From positions 372,001 through 436,000 of the forward strand of contig CANTFL010001446.1 in NCBI GenBank assembly GCA_947650285.1: DNA of 64,000 bases, written 5' to 3'. The DNA comes from Hyaloperonospora brassicae (taxonomy: Eukaryota > Oomycota > Peronosporomycetes > Peronosporales > Peronosporaceae). Position numbers and translations under genes: made by a program. Positions 9,762 through 20,419 of the stretch are shown piece by piece. The notes under the pieces were generated by a model. It saw only the letters and a list, made by a program, of their open reading frames with translations, was not told the DNA's origin and did not search any database. Positions within the stretch are counted from its first letter, which is position 1. The number at the start of each line of letters is the position of its first letter.

Positions 9762-10591
9762 ATGTATACCTACGAGCCGTCCCTGTCGCTGGATCTGGAA
9801 GAAGACCGGGTGTCGAGTCCCGATGGTGGCAGTGCGAGCTTCTTTTCGGGAACGCCGAGCTCAGCAGCGAGCAATCGAGAGCTGGACGACCCGTCGGTCG
9901 TTGTTGTCTCTGCGGACGGTGTCGTAGAGATTTACAGACATCTCGAAGTGCACGAGGATGGTCTGACACCAGAGGCACGACTAGACGAGCAGGATGATGA
10001 CGTATCACCAGAAGCACGAGCACTGCTTCCTGCGCCCAACTCATGCCCTCGTTCGGGTGCGTGTTGTAAACGGAATTGACGTGTGTGTGTTGTGTACTTG
10101 AGTGCTAGAGTGCTGACTTACCGTGTTCAACAGGCATGAACATCCGTAGTCGGCAGTCACCGACGTTTGGAAGCACAAAGTCTCACGTGTCGGCGCCACG
10201 ACGGACACAGTCATTCGGTGAAGGTATAGCCAGCCTCATCGTGCGGCTTTTCTCCCGTCAAGTATCTCACACGATTGCTGCTTCGTTTGTGTGTGGCGCC
10301 GTGTGAGTAGATCCCTACCAAGTACACCTGGACGACTACTTGTGCGCGTGCAAGCGCTGTCCTCGAGCATTGACGATCCAGCGCGCGTTTCAGCTGTACG
10401 GCTTCGCACTTGATCATCCTCACAGCGACGCCCTTCTCCGCGTCTTGCGTGCATGTGCCAACTACGACGAGACGATTGTTGAAGTGGACCCGATCCTCGT
10501 GCTGCATGCCGAGAAGATGCTGGAAGAGCTCAACTTTAACGAGAACGAGACGTTCTGCCTCCTCGTGGCTTCGCACTTTCAGCGCCCATGA
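9762..10591 (+). CDS. uncharacterised three-exon protein (221 aa)
   Basis: Exons 9762-10056, 10134-10223 and 10311-10591 join with consistent phase across donors GTGCGT and GTATAG and acceptors CAACAG and GAGTAG, giving 221 residues. The N-terminal 130 residues are acidic, serine-rich and probably disordered. The C-terminal exon is compact and helical with a paired-cysteine stretch (DDYLCACKRCPRALTIQ) and a leucine-rich end. No known domain is recognised. It is divergent from SLD5 with about 535 bp between the starts, so a shared bidirectional promoter is possible. Copy B keeps only exon 1 and most of exon 2. The agreement of three exons in phase makes a real gene likely; a function cannot be given. 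Confidence 0.65.
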
Positions 10592-11113
10592 AACTGCAGT
10601 CTCCTCGACTCAGAAGTAGTTCCATCTCGACGTACAAGCCAGCAGAAGTAGCGACGTACTCGTCACTTGACGTGCGACGCTGTAATCGCCGCTACGTTCG
10701 ACAAGCTCCAAAGTATCTTTTCTCCCACACATTGTTTGTCGCTCTCGTTCTTACAAGTCTCACTTACTGAGACGTAGACCATTACTGCTAGAAGTAGTAG
10801 TAGTAGTGGTAGTACTAGTAGTAGTAGTAGCAGTAGTAGTAGTAGTAGTAGTAGCAGTAGTAGTAGTAGCAGTAGTAGTAGTAGTAGTAGTAATCGGTAG
10901 GTGAGTAGATGGAGTGCTAATTGTAGTGTTCGTACTAGAAGTCGTACCACTTCTGCCTCTCTGATACGGTATCAACTACAGCGCTTTCGGTCCGGTTCTC
11001 GTGTTGGAAACACAGTGGAAAAAAAACGAGTGGCTCCGTCCACGTCATTGTCCAAAGATCGCCCCCCAAGCCACACTCGATCCCTCTTCACCCACTTCCA
11101 CCGCCTCTCCACA
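10592..11113. other. intergenic, upstream of NDK
   Basis: Holds the trinucleotide repeat described separately and about 200 bp of promoter/5' UTR before the NDK start. The frame of NDK stays open upstream to about 10901, but this part reads as low-complexity Ser/Arg and is not expected to be coding. Confidence 0.5.
10793..10892. repeat. AGT trinucleotide microsatellite (about 100 bp)
   Basis: An imperfect run of AGT/TAG units with occasional AGC interruptions. It reads as poly-leucine or poly-threonine on the minus strand, which explains the spurious ORFs there. Confidence 0.95.
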
Positions 11114-11569
11114 ATGCCGCGCGAACGCACGTACATCATGATCAAGCCGGACGGCGTCCAGCGCCACCTCGTGGGCGAAATCATCAAGCGCTTCGAGACC
11201 AAGGGCTACAAACTCGTGGCGCTCAAGCTCGCGCGTCCGGCAGTGGAGCACCTCGAGGCGCACTACGCGGACCTCGCTGGCCGCCCGTTCTTCCCGGCGC
11301 TCATCAAGTACATGAGCTCTGGCCCCGTGACGTGTATGGTGTGGGAAGGCACGAACGTGGTGCTCGAGGGCCGCAAGATGTTGGGCGCGACGAAGCCGAC
11401 GGACTCGGCGCTCGGCACGATCCGCGGCGACTTTTGCGTCGACGTGGGCCGCAACGTCTGCCACGGCTCAGACTCGGTCGAGTCGGCCGAGAAGGAGATC
11501 GCGCTGTGGTTCCCCGAAGGTCTCATTGAGTGGAGCGCCTACGACGACGAGTGGGTGTACGAAAAGTAG
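11114..11569 (+). CDS. NDK: nucleoside diphosphate kinase
   Basis: Transfers the gamma phosphate of ATP to nucleoside diphosphates through a phosphohistidine, balancing the NTP and dNTP pools. At 151 residues it has the standard length of a cytosolic group I NDK. The start [20 protein letters not shown] carries the family's [16 protein letters not shown] strand. The active-site motif NVCHGSDS places the catalytic histidine at residue 117, and the Kpn-loop residues GATKP and the C-terminal end W-x-x-x-x-Y-E match the family. The ATG at 11114-11116 was chosen because it begins at the conserved N terminus; upstream codons are low-complexity. It has no intron, and codon use is strongly C/G-ending, as in highly expressed oomycete genes. 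No signal or transit peptide is seen. Confidence 0.97.
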   Translation: MPRERTYIMIKPDGVQRHLVGEIIKRFETKGYKLVALKLARPAVEHLEAHYADLAGRPFFPALIKYMSSGPVTCMVWEGTNVVLEGRKMLGATKPTDSALGTIRGDFCVDVGRNVCHGSDSVESAEKEIALWFPEGLIEWSAYDDEWVYEK

Positions 11570-12390
11570 AGTCCGCAGGCTCGAGGAGCCGTCGGCCACA
11601 TTGTGTAGGAACTCGAGACTGAGGTTCCGTCGCGTGCGATGTCAGCTGTCTACATATTCGGGTCGCACCGATCTCGTGTGGCTAACTCGAACAGCACTTA
11701 CTATCGATCGACACCTTCGGCCGTCATCCTAACGCGAATGCAAAATGACTCACTTTCTGTGTCACCACATGTCTCCTCCTCCTCCCTCTCTCTTCCGCAG
11801 CAGTGGCGCAGTCGAGTGTCTCGCTGGGTTAGTAATCGCTGCACGTGGGCGCTCAAAGTGTCGCATCGACGGTCGCCACTCTTCACTTACTCGCGCGACC
11901 GACTCGTGTCCAGCTGTTTCGTCAGCAGTCGACAGCTCGCGTCGGACATGTCGCGCGTACCCACTTAACTCGCGACTGAGCAATTCGAGTCGCTTTTTTC
12001 TCTCTCTCTGTGTCCCTCTGGCTCTCTCTCTCTATCCGTCTGTCTGTCTGTCTGTCAGCTATGAAACGGACTATGTGTTAAGTGTATGTCTGCCTGTCTG
12101 TCGGTCTGTTTCTGGCTCTCTTCCTGTCGCACGGCTTCTGCCATACCAACCGAAACGAAATGAGCGACGTAATGGTACCGCAAATTGCGAGAAAAAATGA
12201 ACTGATTAGTCTCAAGCCGTTTGTCCGCTCAACCCGTTTGTCCGTCCATTGTTCCAAGCGATTCTCTCACGAGCGACTGGACACGGCACCTCCTGATCGC
12301 AGCGTCCCCATTCTCTCCACTTGACAGAGCCGTAGCAGTGGACAGAACGAGCGCACAGACAGAAGCACACTACAGCATTAACTCTATCAC
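11570..12390. other. intergenic between NDK and the membrane-protein gene
   Basis: 3' flank of NDK and 5' flank of the next gene. It contains pyrimidine-rich simple sequence (separate entry). Frames over it have no domain and overlap low-complexity DNA. Confidence 0.5.
11997..12058. repeat. CT-rich and CTGT simple repeats
   Basis: TCTC runs followed by a CTGT run (TCTGTCTGTCTGTCTGTC), with a second short CTGT cluster at about 12088-12110. Confidence 0.9.
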
Positions 12391-13622
12391 ATGACATCCG
12401 ATAACGCGTACGAAGTGCACGTGCTGCCGAGTTTCGTGCCCGTGTTCTGGTGCTTTGCCGGCGTCAGCGTCGGGCTGTGTTACTACGCGCTGCAGTATGC
12501 TGCGAAATACTCCACAACGGCTGCGTTTCTCCTGACGGTGCGTGCGTCTCGCCCGTGTCCCGTGTGGACAATTCTTCGGCGCGCTCATTCTTCTGCTTGT
12601 CGATGCTCAACGTCCTCTTCTTTTGTTGCTGTCATTGTGTCGTGCAGCCCTTCATCTGTGTGTGCTTAGTCTTCGATAACGCCGTCATGGCTTCGACTGG
12701 CATCGACCGTCGACGCACCAGTACGCAAGCCATGTTGGCTTTCCACGCGTGTGTGACGCCCATGCTCTTGTTAGTCTGCTACGAGCTCTCCTACTTGGTG
12801 CACAAGCAGAGAGCTGTTGCCTTCTGTGGCATTACGTTTGACCGCAGTTGCGATTATAGTGGCAATGAGGCGGCCGTTGGTTCGCGTATGGCGAACAAAC
12901 GTCGTGGCTTGTGGCTATCGACGTGCTTGCGGATTCTTGTGTGGCTCGTGGCTTGTGGCTTGTTAGTGTTGAATTTGCTCGTGGCGTACCACTGGGCATC
13001 CAACCTGTCGCCAGAAGTCACGAGTCTATACGCCATTCAGGGCGACAATGTGGCTCATGCGGTGAGCGCCATTGTCCCGGCAGTCGTTCTTGTCATATTG
13101 GCACTCTATGTTGGACTGCAGCTGTGGAACTACGGCACGCATTACTCGTACACGGTACACGCAACGTGCTGCAATCCGTGGATCTGGATGCTCGTGGGTG
13201 CCATTGCACTACTTGTTGGCTACCTCATGCCGTCTCCACTCTACGCGCTGTCTTCAAACGCCGGCGAAGTCGTCATGATGGCTACCATCGTGCGCATGTT
13301 TCGCGAAGTGCACGATGACATACAGCAAGGACTTCAGTTTGGCGAGTTTGTGACTTCGGAAGGTGCCGCGAGTCCCCGTCAAGGCTTGCCACATCTCAAT
13401 GCGTGTCTAATGAGCTGGCACAAGAGCGCGGGCCCGAGCAAAACAGATGCCGAGCAACCGATCGGGTACACAGCCTTGTCAACTCCAAACGAGAGGCCAT
13501 TTCCTGTCACACTGGCCCATTCCTTACGCCGGGATCAAGCGAGATACGCAACATCCAGCGCAAATGCTGCCAACCTTTCGGTTGTCGTGGATGGCGAGCG
13601 TACGAATCAAGTGCCGTGCTAG
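12391..13622 (+). CDS. polytopic membrane protein, uncharacterised (two exons, 373 aa)
   Basis: Exon 1 is 12391-12537 (49 codons) and exon 2 is 12648-13622. The 110-bp intron begins GTGCGTGCG and ends TCGTGCAG in phase 0. The frame is closed by a TAG at 13620-13622. About six hydrophobic segments are visible: VPVFWCFAGVSVGLCYYAL in exon 1, then MLAFHACVTPMLLLVCYEL, LRILVWLVACGLLVLNLLVA, AVSAIVPAVVLVILALYVGL and WIWMLVGAIALLVGYLMP, plus a possible one around PFICVCLVF. The C-terminal 100 residues are hydrophilic and probably cytosolic. There is no N-terminal signal peptide. I recognise no transporter or receptor signature. Codon use matches the housekeeping neighbours. It is convergent with SART1. 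Confidence 0.75.
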
Positions 13623-14390
13623 CAGAGGGAAGAGAGCAGGCCGTTTTTGACGCACATGGACAACACCCCACTTCTCTATACTTCTCTCCAAAGCATTGTC
13701 ACGTGCAATTGGTACAAGCACATGAACGGGTCAGAATGTCGAGCGTCACACAGTGGTGTCGGCGATGCTTCACTCCCACAAGTCCCGAAAGCCACCAAGC
13801 CAGCTCATCGAATCTGACGGCTCTAGCAAGCAGTACAACGACTGGTTCTTCCACATATGTCCCGCATCAGCTTCGATATCCCAAAACAATCGATAACATC
13901 ATCGCGTGTGCGATAACAGCTCTCCAGCTTCATGATAGCATCTGCAGCGTAACTTCGTCAAAGTGTTTCTGCGCTGCTCGTGACAAGTGCCAGACAGTTG
14001 CAGAAGCTGTTGTGTTTATTTATGCGCCAAGAGCGACGACGGCACCGTTGTCCAGCATTAGCTCTGTAGAGTATTCGTTGCTTTTGCACCTGACGAGCAT
14101 CCGCGATCGGACGCCAATCAATCCCTTAATGTCGTCGTTAGATCTTGACCGTCACCATTCGTTTCTTCTTTACGCTCCACATTGCACGACCACCTGACAA
14201 CGCTCATCACGATTGACTGCAGATCACATTGACGTGAAGAATTACGTGACTGTCACTTACAGCCATCCGGCAGCACGACGCTCACTCCCAAGACAGCGGA
14301 AGTCAGCATTGCGCTTCCGTGAGTGGCATTGATGAGCGTCAACGAGTCACTCAAAATCGATGATGACCTTATGCTGCGGCTAGAAAGCTA
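13623..14390. other. intergenic between convergent genes
   Basis: 3' flanks of the membrane-protein gene and of SART1. A 264-codon frame (13403-14197) overlaps the preceding gene in another frame and lacks domains or an ATG start. I treat it as a shadow. Confidence 0.5.
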
Positions 14391-16706
14391 CTATACCCCA
14401 CTTGAGAGCACAACATGAGCTTCCTTCGTGTGTTTCTGCTTCTTTTCGAGAACCTTCATCATCTTTGTGCTGCCTTCTCCGGACAGCTGTTTCTGTGCCT
14501 TGAGCTCCTCCTTCAGCTGCTTAAGTCGCTTCTCCTTTTTCTTCTTTCCCGGCTCTTGACCGTGAAACTTGTACGACAGCTTGCGAAACGCCTCCTTCTT
14601 GGTGAGGAGGCGACCGAACTCGTCGCGGTAATCTAGCTTCACGCCATTCTTGATACGCAAATCGTCCTCGAAGCTGCGGTCGCGTGTATCGTTGGCACGA
14701 CCAGCCTGTCGTTCTACACGGGTCTGGTGGAGATCGCCAGTCTTGCGCAGCAGTGCCAGAGTTGCACCCATCCCTGTGCCAACCAGTGGCTGCTCTTCCC
14801 CCCACACCTCATTCTCCTTCGTCTCTTCGTCCTCGCTATGCTCCTCCGCTTCCTTCCCTTCGTCAGCCTTCATCTCTTCGTCTTGCTTCTGGGCTTCGTT
14901 GCTATGTTTCTCAGTCACAGGTGCTGCTGCTGTCTTTACAGGTGCAGCCTGAAATTGCGCCGCGCGTTTTTCCATGGCATCGCGCAGCCGCGTCTCGAAG
15001 TCTGTAGCCTTGTTGAACACTACTGTGTTCGATGCAGTACCAGTTGTGCCGAATACATGACCGCCAGGCTTGCTACCAGACCGGGCTGAATCACTCGTTG
15101 TGACATCGCCAGCGCCGTCTGTGGCCTCTTCAGTGTAACTATTGTTATGCATGCTTTGACGCACGAGCTGCTCAATTCGGGCCTCGCTAGTTATTGGGGC
15201 TACGGACGCCTGACTTTGAGTCCGCTGCTTCGTCAACTGTCGAGCACGGGCCAGTGAAGCATCAAGCTCCATTTCTACCATAGCAGTGTCGTCCATAACC
15301 TCGCTGTCGTCAACCGGTCGCCTCTTTACGCGTTTTTTGGCAGTATTGACAGCAAGCGCCTCGGACGCCACAGCATTTGCCTTTTCTCGAGCTTCCTGGA
15401 AACGATACAGATTCGCCTCTTCATCCGTGTCATTCCCATCATGATGGTTGCGCTTACGCTTCCCGCGGTCCCTAGATACTGATGCACCGGCCTGCAAGGC
15501 TTCTTGCTCCAACTGAGCAATCAGCGACGCAGACTCGTTGCCGACATTGTCTCCCGAGCGCGTGTTCAGCTGCACCTCCTCAGCATCGTTCTCACCAAGA
15601 TCGCCATCGCACTGACGACGAGATCGCTTCTTCTTTTTGCGCAGCTTTTTCTCTCTCTTGTGATGCGAAAACTTTACCTCCACTTCTTCCTTTGTGTAAT
15701 AATCTTCTGCCCGTTTCGTTCTGTCTATTGCCAACGATATCACTGCCACATCGCCTTCATCGTCCCCTTTTTCCTCGCGCTTACGCGCAAGCAACGCTTG
15801 GGACCCTCCCGATGCATCTAAGCGAAACCTGTTCGCTGCTTCTGCATCCACAGCATCCTGCTCTTCATCATACTGCGCCAGCAGTTTCTTCCCACTCGTT
15901 TTCATCTTCCGATCCTTCCCCATTGCAACAATAAACTCGTCGTCATCGTACCCGGCATACACTGGAAGTGCGGCGCGTCTCGCTCTTGCCTGCCGCGCCA
16001 CACGTCGGTCACGCTCGCTCAACTCAATGTTCACAAGCTCGTCTTCGTCTTCAAGGTTCAGGTCCTTGCCATCGCGTCCCAGCACGTTCGAGTCCTTGAG
16101 CGTCAGCACAACGTCCTTGCCGTCCTCGAACGTGTCCAGCGAATGACCCACTGTCATACCTGCCAGCGAACTCGCAGCATAGGTCGTCTTCTCTTTCTGC
16201 TCCTCTCGCTTTTCTTCTGCCGTTGTTTTCCGCGATTGCTTCACCCACTCGAGCACCTGTTCCACACTTGTGCCACTGCGCTCTTTCGATACGCCCGAAT
16301 CCTCTCGCAACTGCTCGCCCAGTGATTTTCCAGCGACCTTTTGTACCAGTTCTCGTCTGGTCTTCGACTGCTCCAGCGTACGCTGCAGCTCCTCCTGCTG
16401 CTGCTTCGCTGTCGCTTCGTGTACGCGCGTATCCTGCTGCTCTTTCTGTGCGACAGAACGCACCGTCAGCGGCTTGAGCCCCAGCGACGCGCGCAGCTTA
16501 TTCGTTTCTTCGATACTGAGCGACGACTCGCCATTCTGCTTCTCGTCTGGCGGAGACGCAACGGGCGCGTCACGACTGCGACTGCGACGATGCGAGCGAC
16601 GCAATGCAGACGATGGAAGTGGTCGAGCGCGGCCTGTGGACGTGGCCGACGAGCTGCCGTGGCGTCGACGGACGGGCGAGCGCGACGCACTGCGACGTGG
16701 AGCCAT
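14391..16706 (-). CDS. SART1: U4/U6.U5 tri-snRNP-associated protein SART1/Snu66
   Basis: A core spliceosome component that joins the tri-snRNP and is needed for its recruitment to the pre-spliceosome in the nucleus. It has 771 residues with no intron, close to the usual 800 or so. The N terminus is an arginine/serine-rich tract (MAPRRSASRSPVRRRHG), then the conserved block SIEETNKLRASLGLKPL. Next comes the signature GMTVGHSLDTFEDGKDVVLT with LEDEDELVNIELSE. The middle is charged, coiled-coil and poorly conserved. The C terminus ends with the conserved YRDEFGRLLTKKEAFRKLSY and lysine-rich FHGQEPGKKKKEKR. I chose the ATG at 16704-16706 because it starts the RS region; a further in-frame ATG at 16931 would add 75 residues that look like 5' UTR. 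It is divergent from a repeat-rich flank. Confidence 0.95.
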   Translation of the reverse strand: MAPRRSASRSPVRRRHGSSSATSTGRARPLPSSALRRSHRRSRSRDAPVASPPDEKQNGESSLSIEETNKLRASLGLKPLTVRSVAQKEQQDTRVHEATAKQQQEELQRTLEQSKTRRELVQKVAGKSLGEQLREDSGVSKERSGTSVEQVLEWVKQSRKTTAEEKREEQKEKTTYAASSLAGMTVGHSLDTFEDGKDVVLTLKDSNVLGRDGKDLNLEDEDELVNIELSERDRRVARQARARRAALPVYAGYDDDEFIVAMGKDRKMKTSGKKLLAQYDEEQDAVDAEAANRFRLDASGGSQALLARKREEKGDDEGDVAVISLAIDRTKRAEDYYTKEEVEVKFSHHKREKKLRKKKKRSRRQCDGDLGENDAEEVQLNTRSGDNVGNESASLIAQLEQEALQAGASVSRDRGKRKRNHHDGNDTDEEANLYRFQEAREKANAVASEALAVNTAKKRVKRRPVDDSEVMDDTAMVEMELDASLARARQLTKQRTQSQASVAPITSEARIEQLVRQSMHNNSYTEEATDGAGDVTTSDSARSGSKPGGHVFGTTGTASNTVVFNKATDFETRLRDAMEKRAAQFQAAPVKTAAAPVTEKHSNEAQKQDEEMKADEGKEAEEHSEDEETKENEVWGEEQPLVGTGMGATLALLRKTGDLHQTRVERQAGRANDTRDRSFEDDLRIKNGVKLDYRDEFGRLLTKKEAFRKLSYKFHGQEPGKKKKEKRLKQLKEELKAQKQLSGEGSTKMMKVLEKKQKHTKEAHVVLSSGV

Positions 16707-18905
16707 TTGGTCGGGAGGTTTGATTTGATGGCAAGGGGGTCGATGGTGTAAGTGGTGTGGTGCACATGATGCGAAACGAGGGGTTTGCTCGAGCGACTTT
16801 GGGGACTTGCAGTTGCTTATATTGGGAAAAGGGAAGAAACGGACGAGTTGACTGACGAACTTGGGATGGTGATAGCTGAGCTGGCAAAACGAGTTTGCTC
16901 TCTTCCACGTACGTTCGCTGGCCAGATCCATTGAGGTGGCTTAGTATTCGGTATTTGCGATCGAACGCAGCGATCAGCTTGTGACTGTCCTTTTGTCGAT
17001 CACGTCCACCACGTGGCCTCTCGGTGTGGCTACTGCTCTTTTCCTACATGGCCACACGAGACTTTGACATAGTACGCAGTCTAAGGAGTATACTACTGAT
17101 TCACCAGTACCCAACGCTGAAGCAATACAACAGCGTCTCAATTACTTTCGTGTAGAAGTAATACTTGCAATATTGCACGAGGTGTACATGAAGTCAGCTG
17201 ATGCGCGGTTCTTATGATAGCGTGTCTACGTCTCATTAGTGTCATGTATGATTCCGTTTACTGTCGATGTCCAAAGTGTACAATGCACTTCATGAATTTA
17301 TAGCTGTTCAATTATCCTCTCTCATTGCGCGGGACCAGGCGAGGGAGCCATATCATGCGAAACTTAAAACCCTCATGAAGCCAATGCAAGCGGTTGCCAA
17401 TGCAAAGTGAATGAAAGCGTCTCAATTGACTCGATTTGGTTGAGCTGGATACTTGGGTGTCCTTGTACCATGTATAAGACGATCTGTTGATGGCATTGGA
17501 CAAGCCACGGAACGGACAAGCTCTCATCGCGACATGAACCAACATACGTCTCTTTGCCAGGATCATAAAACATGTTGATCAAACGAGATGAGTTAGGAAT
17601 CGGATGAACTATGTGAGTTTGTATTGGTCTCACCTCCGACACGGTTACAACGAAAGACGCTTGCTCCAAGAACTATCACCCTGTCTTTTAATCAGTGTTC
17701 CTTCCATGACTGGAGCTGAAGTCGTACTATGTCGCCACAATGTGAATGGCGCGGGCAACAAACTTGGTAGTACCTCCTCCATCGAAGGAGGACAGTAATG
17801 CTCGTACTAGTTTAAGTTGCATCGTACTGAACTTGTGCCCATCATGTAGAGACCAATGCTGTAACGGGGTGAGCCTGTTGCATAATGTTATCATTTGTGA
17901 CAATATATTGATAGCATTTTGTGACAATATAGTAATAGAAAATAGTAAGTCGAATATTTTAACCACAATATCACCAAGCTCAGTGATATTGTTGCAGTGA
18001 CCCAAGGGTCTCCTCATTGGTTGATATATTATAAAAAAACGTAACAATCGCTGCAAGACGCGCGCAAGGGTATGAGTATACGTCACTATACATGCTTTGG
18101 TGTATATTGATTAAGTAAGTAGTGCTTATCGGTCAAGACATATTTTAGTACTTACATATACTAAAACATTCTTTCTTCTCACTTACTGAACTCAGTTATT
18201 TCGAACTAAGTCTTCCTTTGAGAGCTTGGAGATTACGCAAGCTAAAACGGGCACTAGTTCTCACTGCAGTAATCGAGAGCTAGCTACGCACTGACAAGAG
18301 TGCGTAGCTCCACAGTGCCCTGATACATACATGCACGTGAGAAAGTAATCTGAATTGATCTCACATTTTGGGTTTTTATTGTCCAGCATTGGACATAGAT
18401 GGCACACTAATCTTTTCGTCATGTTAACGTAGGCACCGTAAAAATGGAAGGTGGGGCGTGCAAAAATGTGGGTGACGGATCGTGACACAGAACGCTGAAG
18501 TGGACAGAAATGACATTTACACTAGTTTTATTTAAATTTATCGACCAACCAAATTGCACACGGACGAAAAAGACGGGGAAGCATCGAGCCATTGCAGATC
18601 GCATATCAGATTGTTCCAATTACAGATTACCGATAAAGCAAAAGTCACATTTGACTTTTATTGATTAATTACGATCGAAACCCTCTTTTGCTTCCTCCTT
18701 TTGACGTGCGCAATATGGCGACATACATGAAGATTATCATACCTTAACTAACGATCAATTGATAAATATTACAATCTCTCCACCGCCGAGAAAGAGTATT
18801 TGTTAGGGGACTACCCCTTCCGTGACATTATTATCGGGTCAAGCGTCGATCGTGAATACTGTCTTGTCCGACAAGATTCGCATGTTTGCTTATGGCTGAT
18901 ATATT
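16707..18905. other. intergenic to repeat-rich transition
   Basis: 5' flank of SART1, then increasingly AT-rich DNA from about 17.8 kb. Minus-strand frames at 17373-17669 and 17727-18086 are under 120 codons with no domain I recognise. The only clear structure is the hairpin at 18282-18309. Confidence 0.45.
18282..18309. repeat. perfect 11-bp hairpin
   Basis: AGCTACGCACT and its reverse complement AGTGCGTAGCT flank a 6-base loop (GACAAG). No poly-T tract follows it. It could be part of a decayed DNA transposon end; nothing around it decides this. Confidence 0.7.
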
Positions 18906-19391
18906 TGTTGAAGAGAAGACGTCTCGACCGACGAAAGAATACCGATAAAACGGTATGTCACTCACTTACCAGTAATATTGCGCTCAAGTTGATGACGGCG
19001 GAATAAATGGTTACGGAGAAGCCACGCGCCTATTGGCTGAGATAAATCAGAATTGGGGTATAGTGAGTGCAGTATCCCATAATTAGTGGCTTGGAGGTAG
19101 CGAGCAGTTTGCGAACCCGATTTAGGAAGAATTTTAACGGATTATGGTTTCGAAGGACTTCCTTTACAAAAAGATTTTCCTTTAAGTGTATTTTTGGAAG
19201 TTTTTAATAATGAATTAAAGGAGTAGTTTACGAACCTACTAATTTATCACAACAATATAGATTTTTAGAATTAATATTTTCCTTGGGATAAAAATCATAA
19301 ACTTCAACACTTTTAATTGTTTCTGTTTTTTGGTAAAAGAAGGACCAACTAATATACTCACTTTGCATTTTGCCAACAACTAAGCACTCGA
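18906..19391 (+). repeat. Copia 5' LTR, interrupted
   Basis: Begins TGTTGAAGAG and ends near CAACAACTAAGCACTCGA. It matches the 3' LTR from 23502 except for a 222-bp insertion at 19117-19338. Confidence 0.85.
19117..19338 (+). other. nad9: nuclear mitochondrial DNA fragment (nad9) inside the Copia LTR
   Basis: A 222-bp AT-rich insertion absent from the 3' LTR. From 19119 it translates as [20 protein letters not shown] and then, after one frameshift near 19220, as [18 protein letters not shown]. These are the conserved C-terminal blocks of mitochondrial NADH dehydrogenase subunit 9 (complex I, 30-kDa subunit family), whose consensus is [19 protein letters not shown] followed by YEPxxLxQxxRxFDF. 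The fragment has A/T-ending codons unlike the nuclear genes here. It is a non-functional transfer: it has no start, a stop just after ELKE in the first frame, and a stop soon after the second block. Confidence 0.88.
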
Positions 19392-19439
19392 TCTTTCTGA
19401 GAGGGTGTTAGACTAAGGCCCGTTTTCCCTGACTCCGAC

Positions 19440-20033
19440 ACCGACTTCGCCCTTGCCATAAACGCCTCTGCTCCCAACCGTATCAACAAGTTCGACGGAA
19501 CAAATTTCCTCACGTGGAAGTTCAAGATGCAGATGGCGCTTGAGGAGTGCGACCTGTGGAAAGAGGTGAGTGGAGAGATCAAGGTGGAGCAGTGCGTCTA
19601 GCAGTTGGACGAGACGAATTACGAACGCAAGTCCCGCAAGGCATTGTCAATCATCTGTCTCGGGATGGAGGATTCGCAGCTGTTGTTGGTCCGGTCATGG
19701 AGTGAAGCACATGATGCATGATCGCGGCTGGAAGGACATCTCAAAAAGGAGAGCCTCGCAAACAAGCTCTTTCTTCATCGTCGCTTCTAAAAGGCCAAGA
19801 TGGATGATAACGATGATTCGTTGGAACCCATCAACAAGGCCAAGACGCTGGCGGAGCAGCTCGACGCAATGAGTGCCCCGGTCAGTGAGGACGACCTGGT
19901 AATTACGCTCGTCGCAAGTCTCAGCGAGTCGTACGGATTTCTCATCACGGCGTTAGAGTCAAGAGCCGACTCGCTGTCATGGCATTTCGTCACGTCTCGG
20001 CTGCTGCACGGAGATCTCAAGCTCAAGGAGTAA
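19440..20033 (+). pseudogene. Copia gag remnant
   Basis: Contains the Copia gag opening NKFDGTNFLTWKFKMQMALE followed by DLWKEV, then after frame breaks the segment ending in LLHGDLKLKE. This is the UBN2/gag-polypeptide family that packages the element's RNA in virus-like particles. In-frame stops make it non-functional. Confidence 0.8.
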
Positions 20034-20419
20034 GGCGTTTGAGGAGCGGCGAACAGACAAGATCAAGCGTTCGTGACTCACGTTACTCGTCGTCGCTCTG
20101 GACTACAAGCGCATGCACATACCAGTAGCGCCTGTCATTACTGTAGGAAGCACGAGCATTGAGTCGCCAAGTGTCCATCTCAGATCCGGGAGAGCGCAGA
20201 GCCACAGCGGGTGCAGAGTGCCAACCTTGCGCAGAGCAACGATGAGCAAGACAACTACCTGTTTCTTGGTTGGAGGGATCGCCTGCTCTGCCGAATCAAG
20301 ATGCGTGTGGCCGGTTGACTCGGTTCTTGCGCAGCACAAAACGACCTCGAACGAATTCATAAATAATTACAGGAAGACTAACCCTGTGGACGTGCACCTT
20401 ACAGACGAGGGTGGTTTAA

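Larger units (their letters stand above)
4370..10215 (+). repeat. segmental duplication, copy A
   Basis: About 5.85 kb that recurs in reverse orientation at 51622-58997. In the SLD5 interval the two copies are collinear with no gaps (positions in A and B sum to 61836). Mismatches are rare between about 6.5 and 9.6 kb and visibly more frequent in the effector pseudogene at 4.4-5 kb. Differences in length come from a TTG repeat (9 bp), a CGGT repeat (8 bp), a 1-bp deletion in copy B, and two transposon insertions in copy B. The right boundary falls inside exon 2 of the gene at 9762-10591. Confidence 0.9.

Noticed and set aside
10663..10950. Poly-leucine and poly-threonine minus-strand frames
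   Set aside because: Direct translation of the AGT microsatellite.
10901..11113. N-terminal extension of NDK
   Set aside because: The frame is open but low-complexity, and the protein from 11114 already has the full family length and N-terminal motif.
13403..14197. 264-codon frame overlapping the 3' end of the membrane-protein gene
   Set aside because: It starts at GTG inside the last exon in another frame and shows no domain; treated as a shadow.
16707..16931. 75-residue N-terminal extension of SART1
   Set aside because: An in-frame ATG exists, but the sequence lacks any family similarity and the RS-rich start at 16706 fits the family; more likely 5' UTR.
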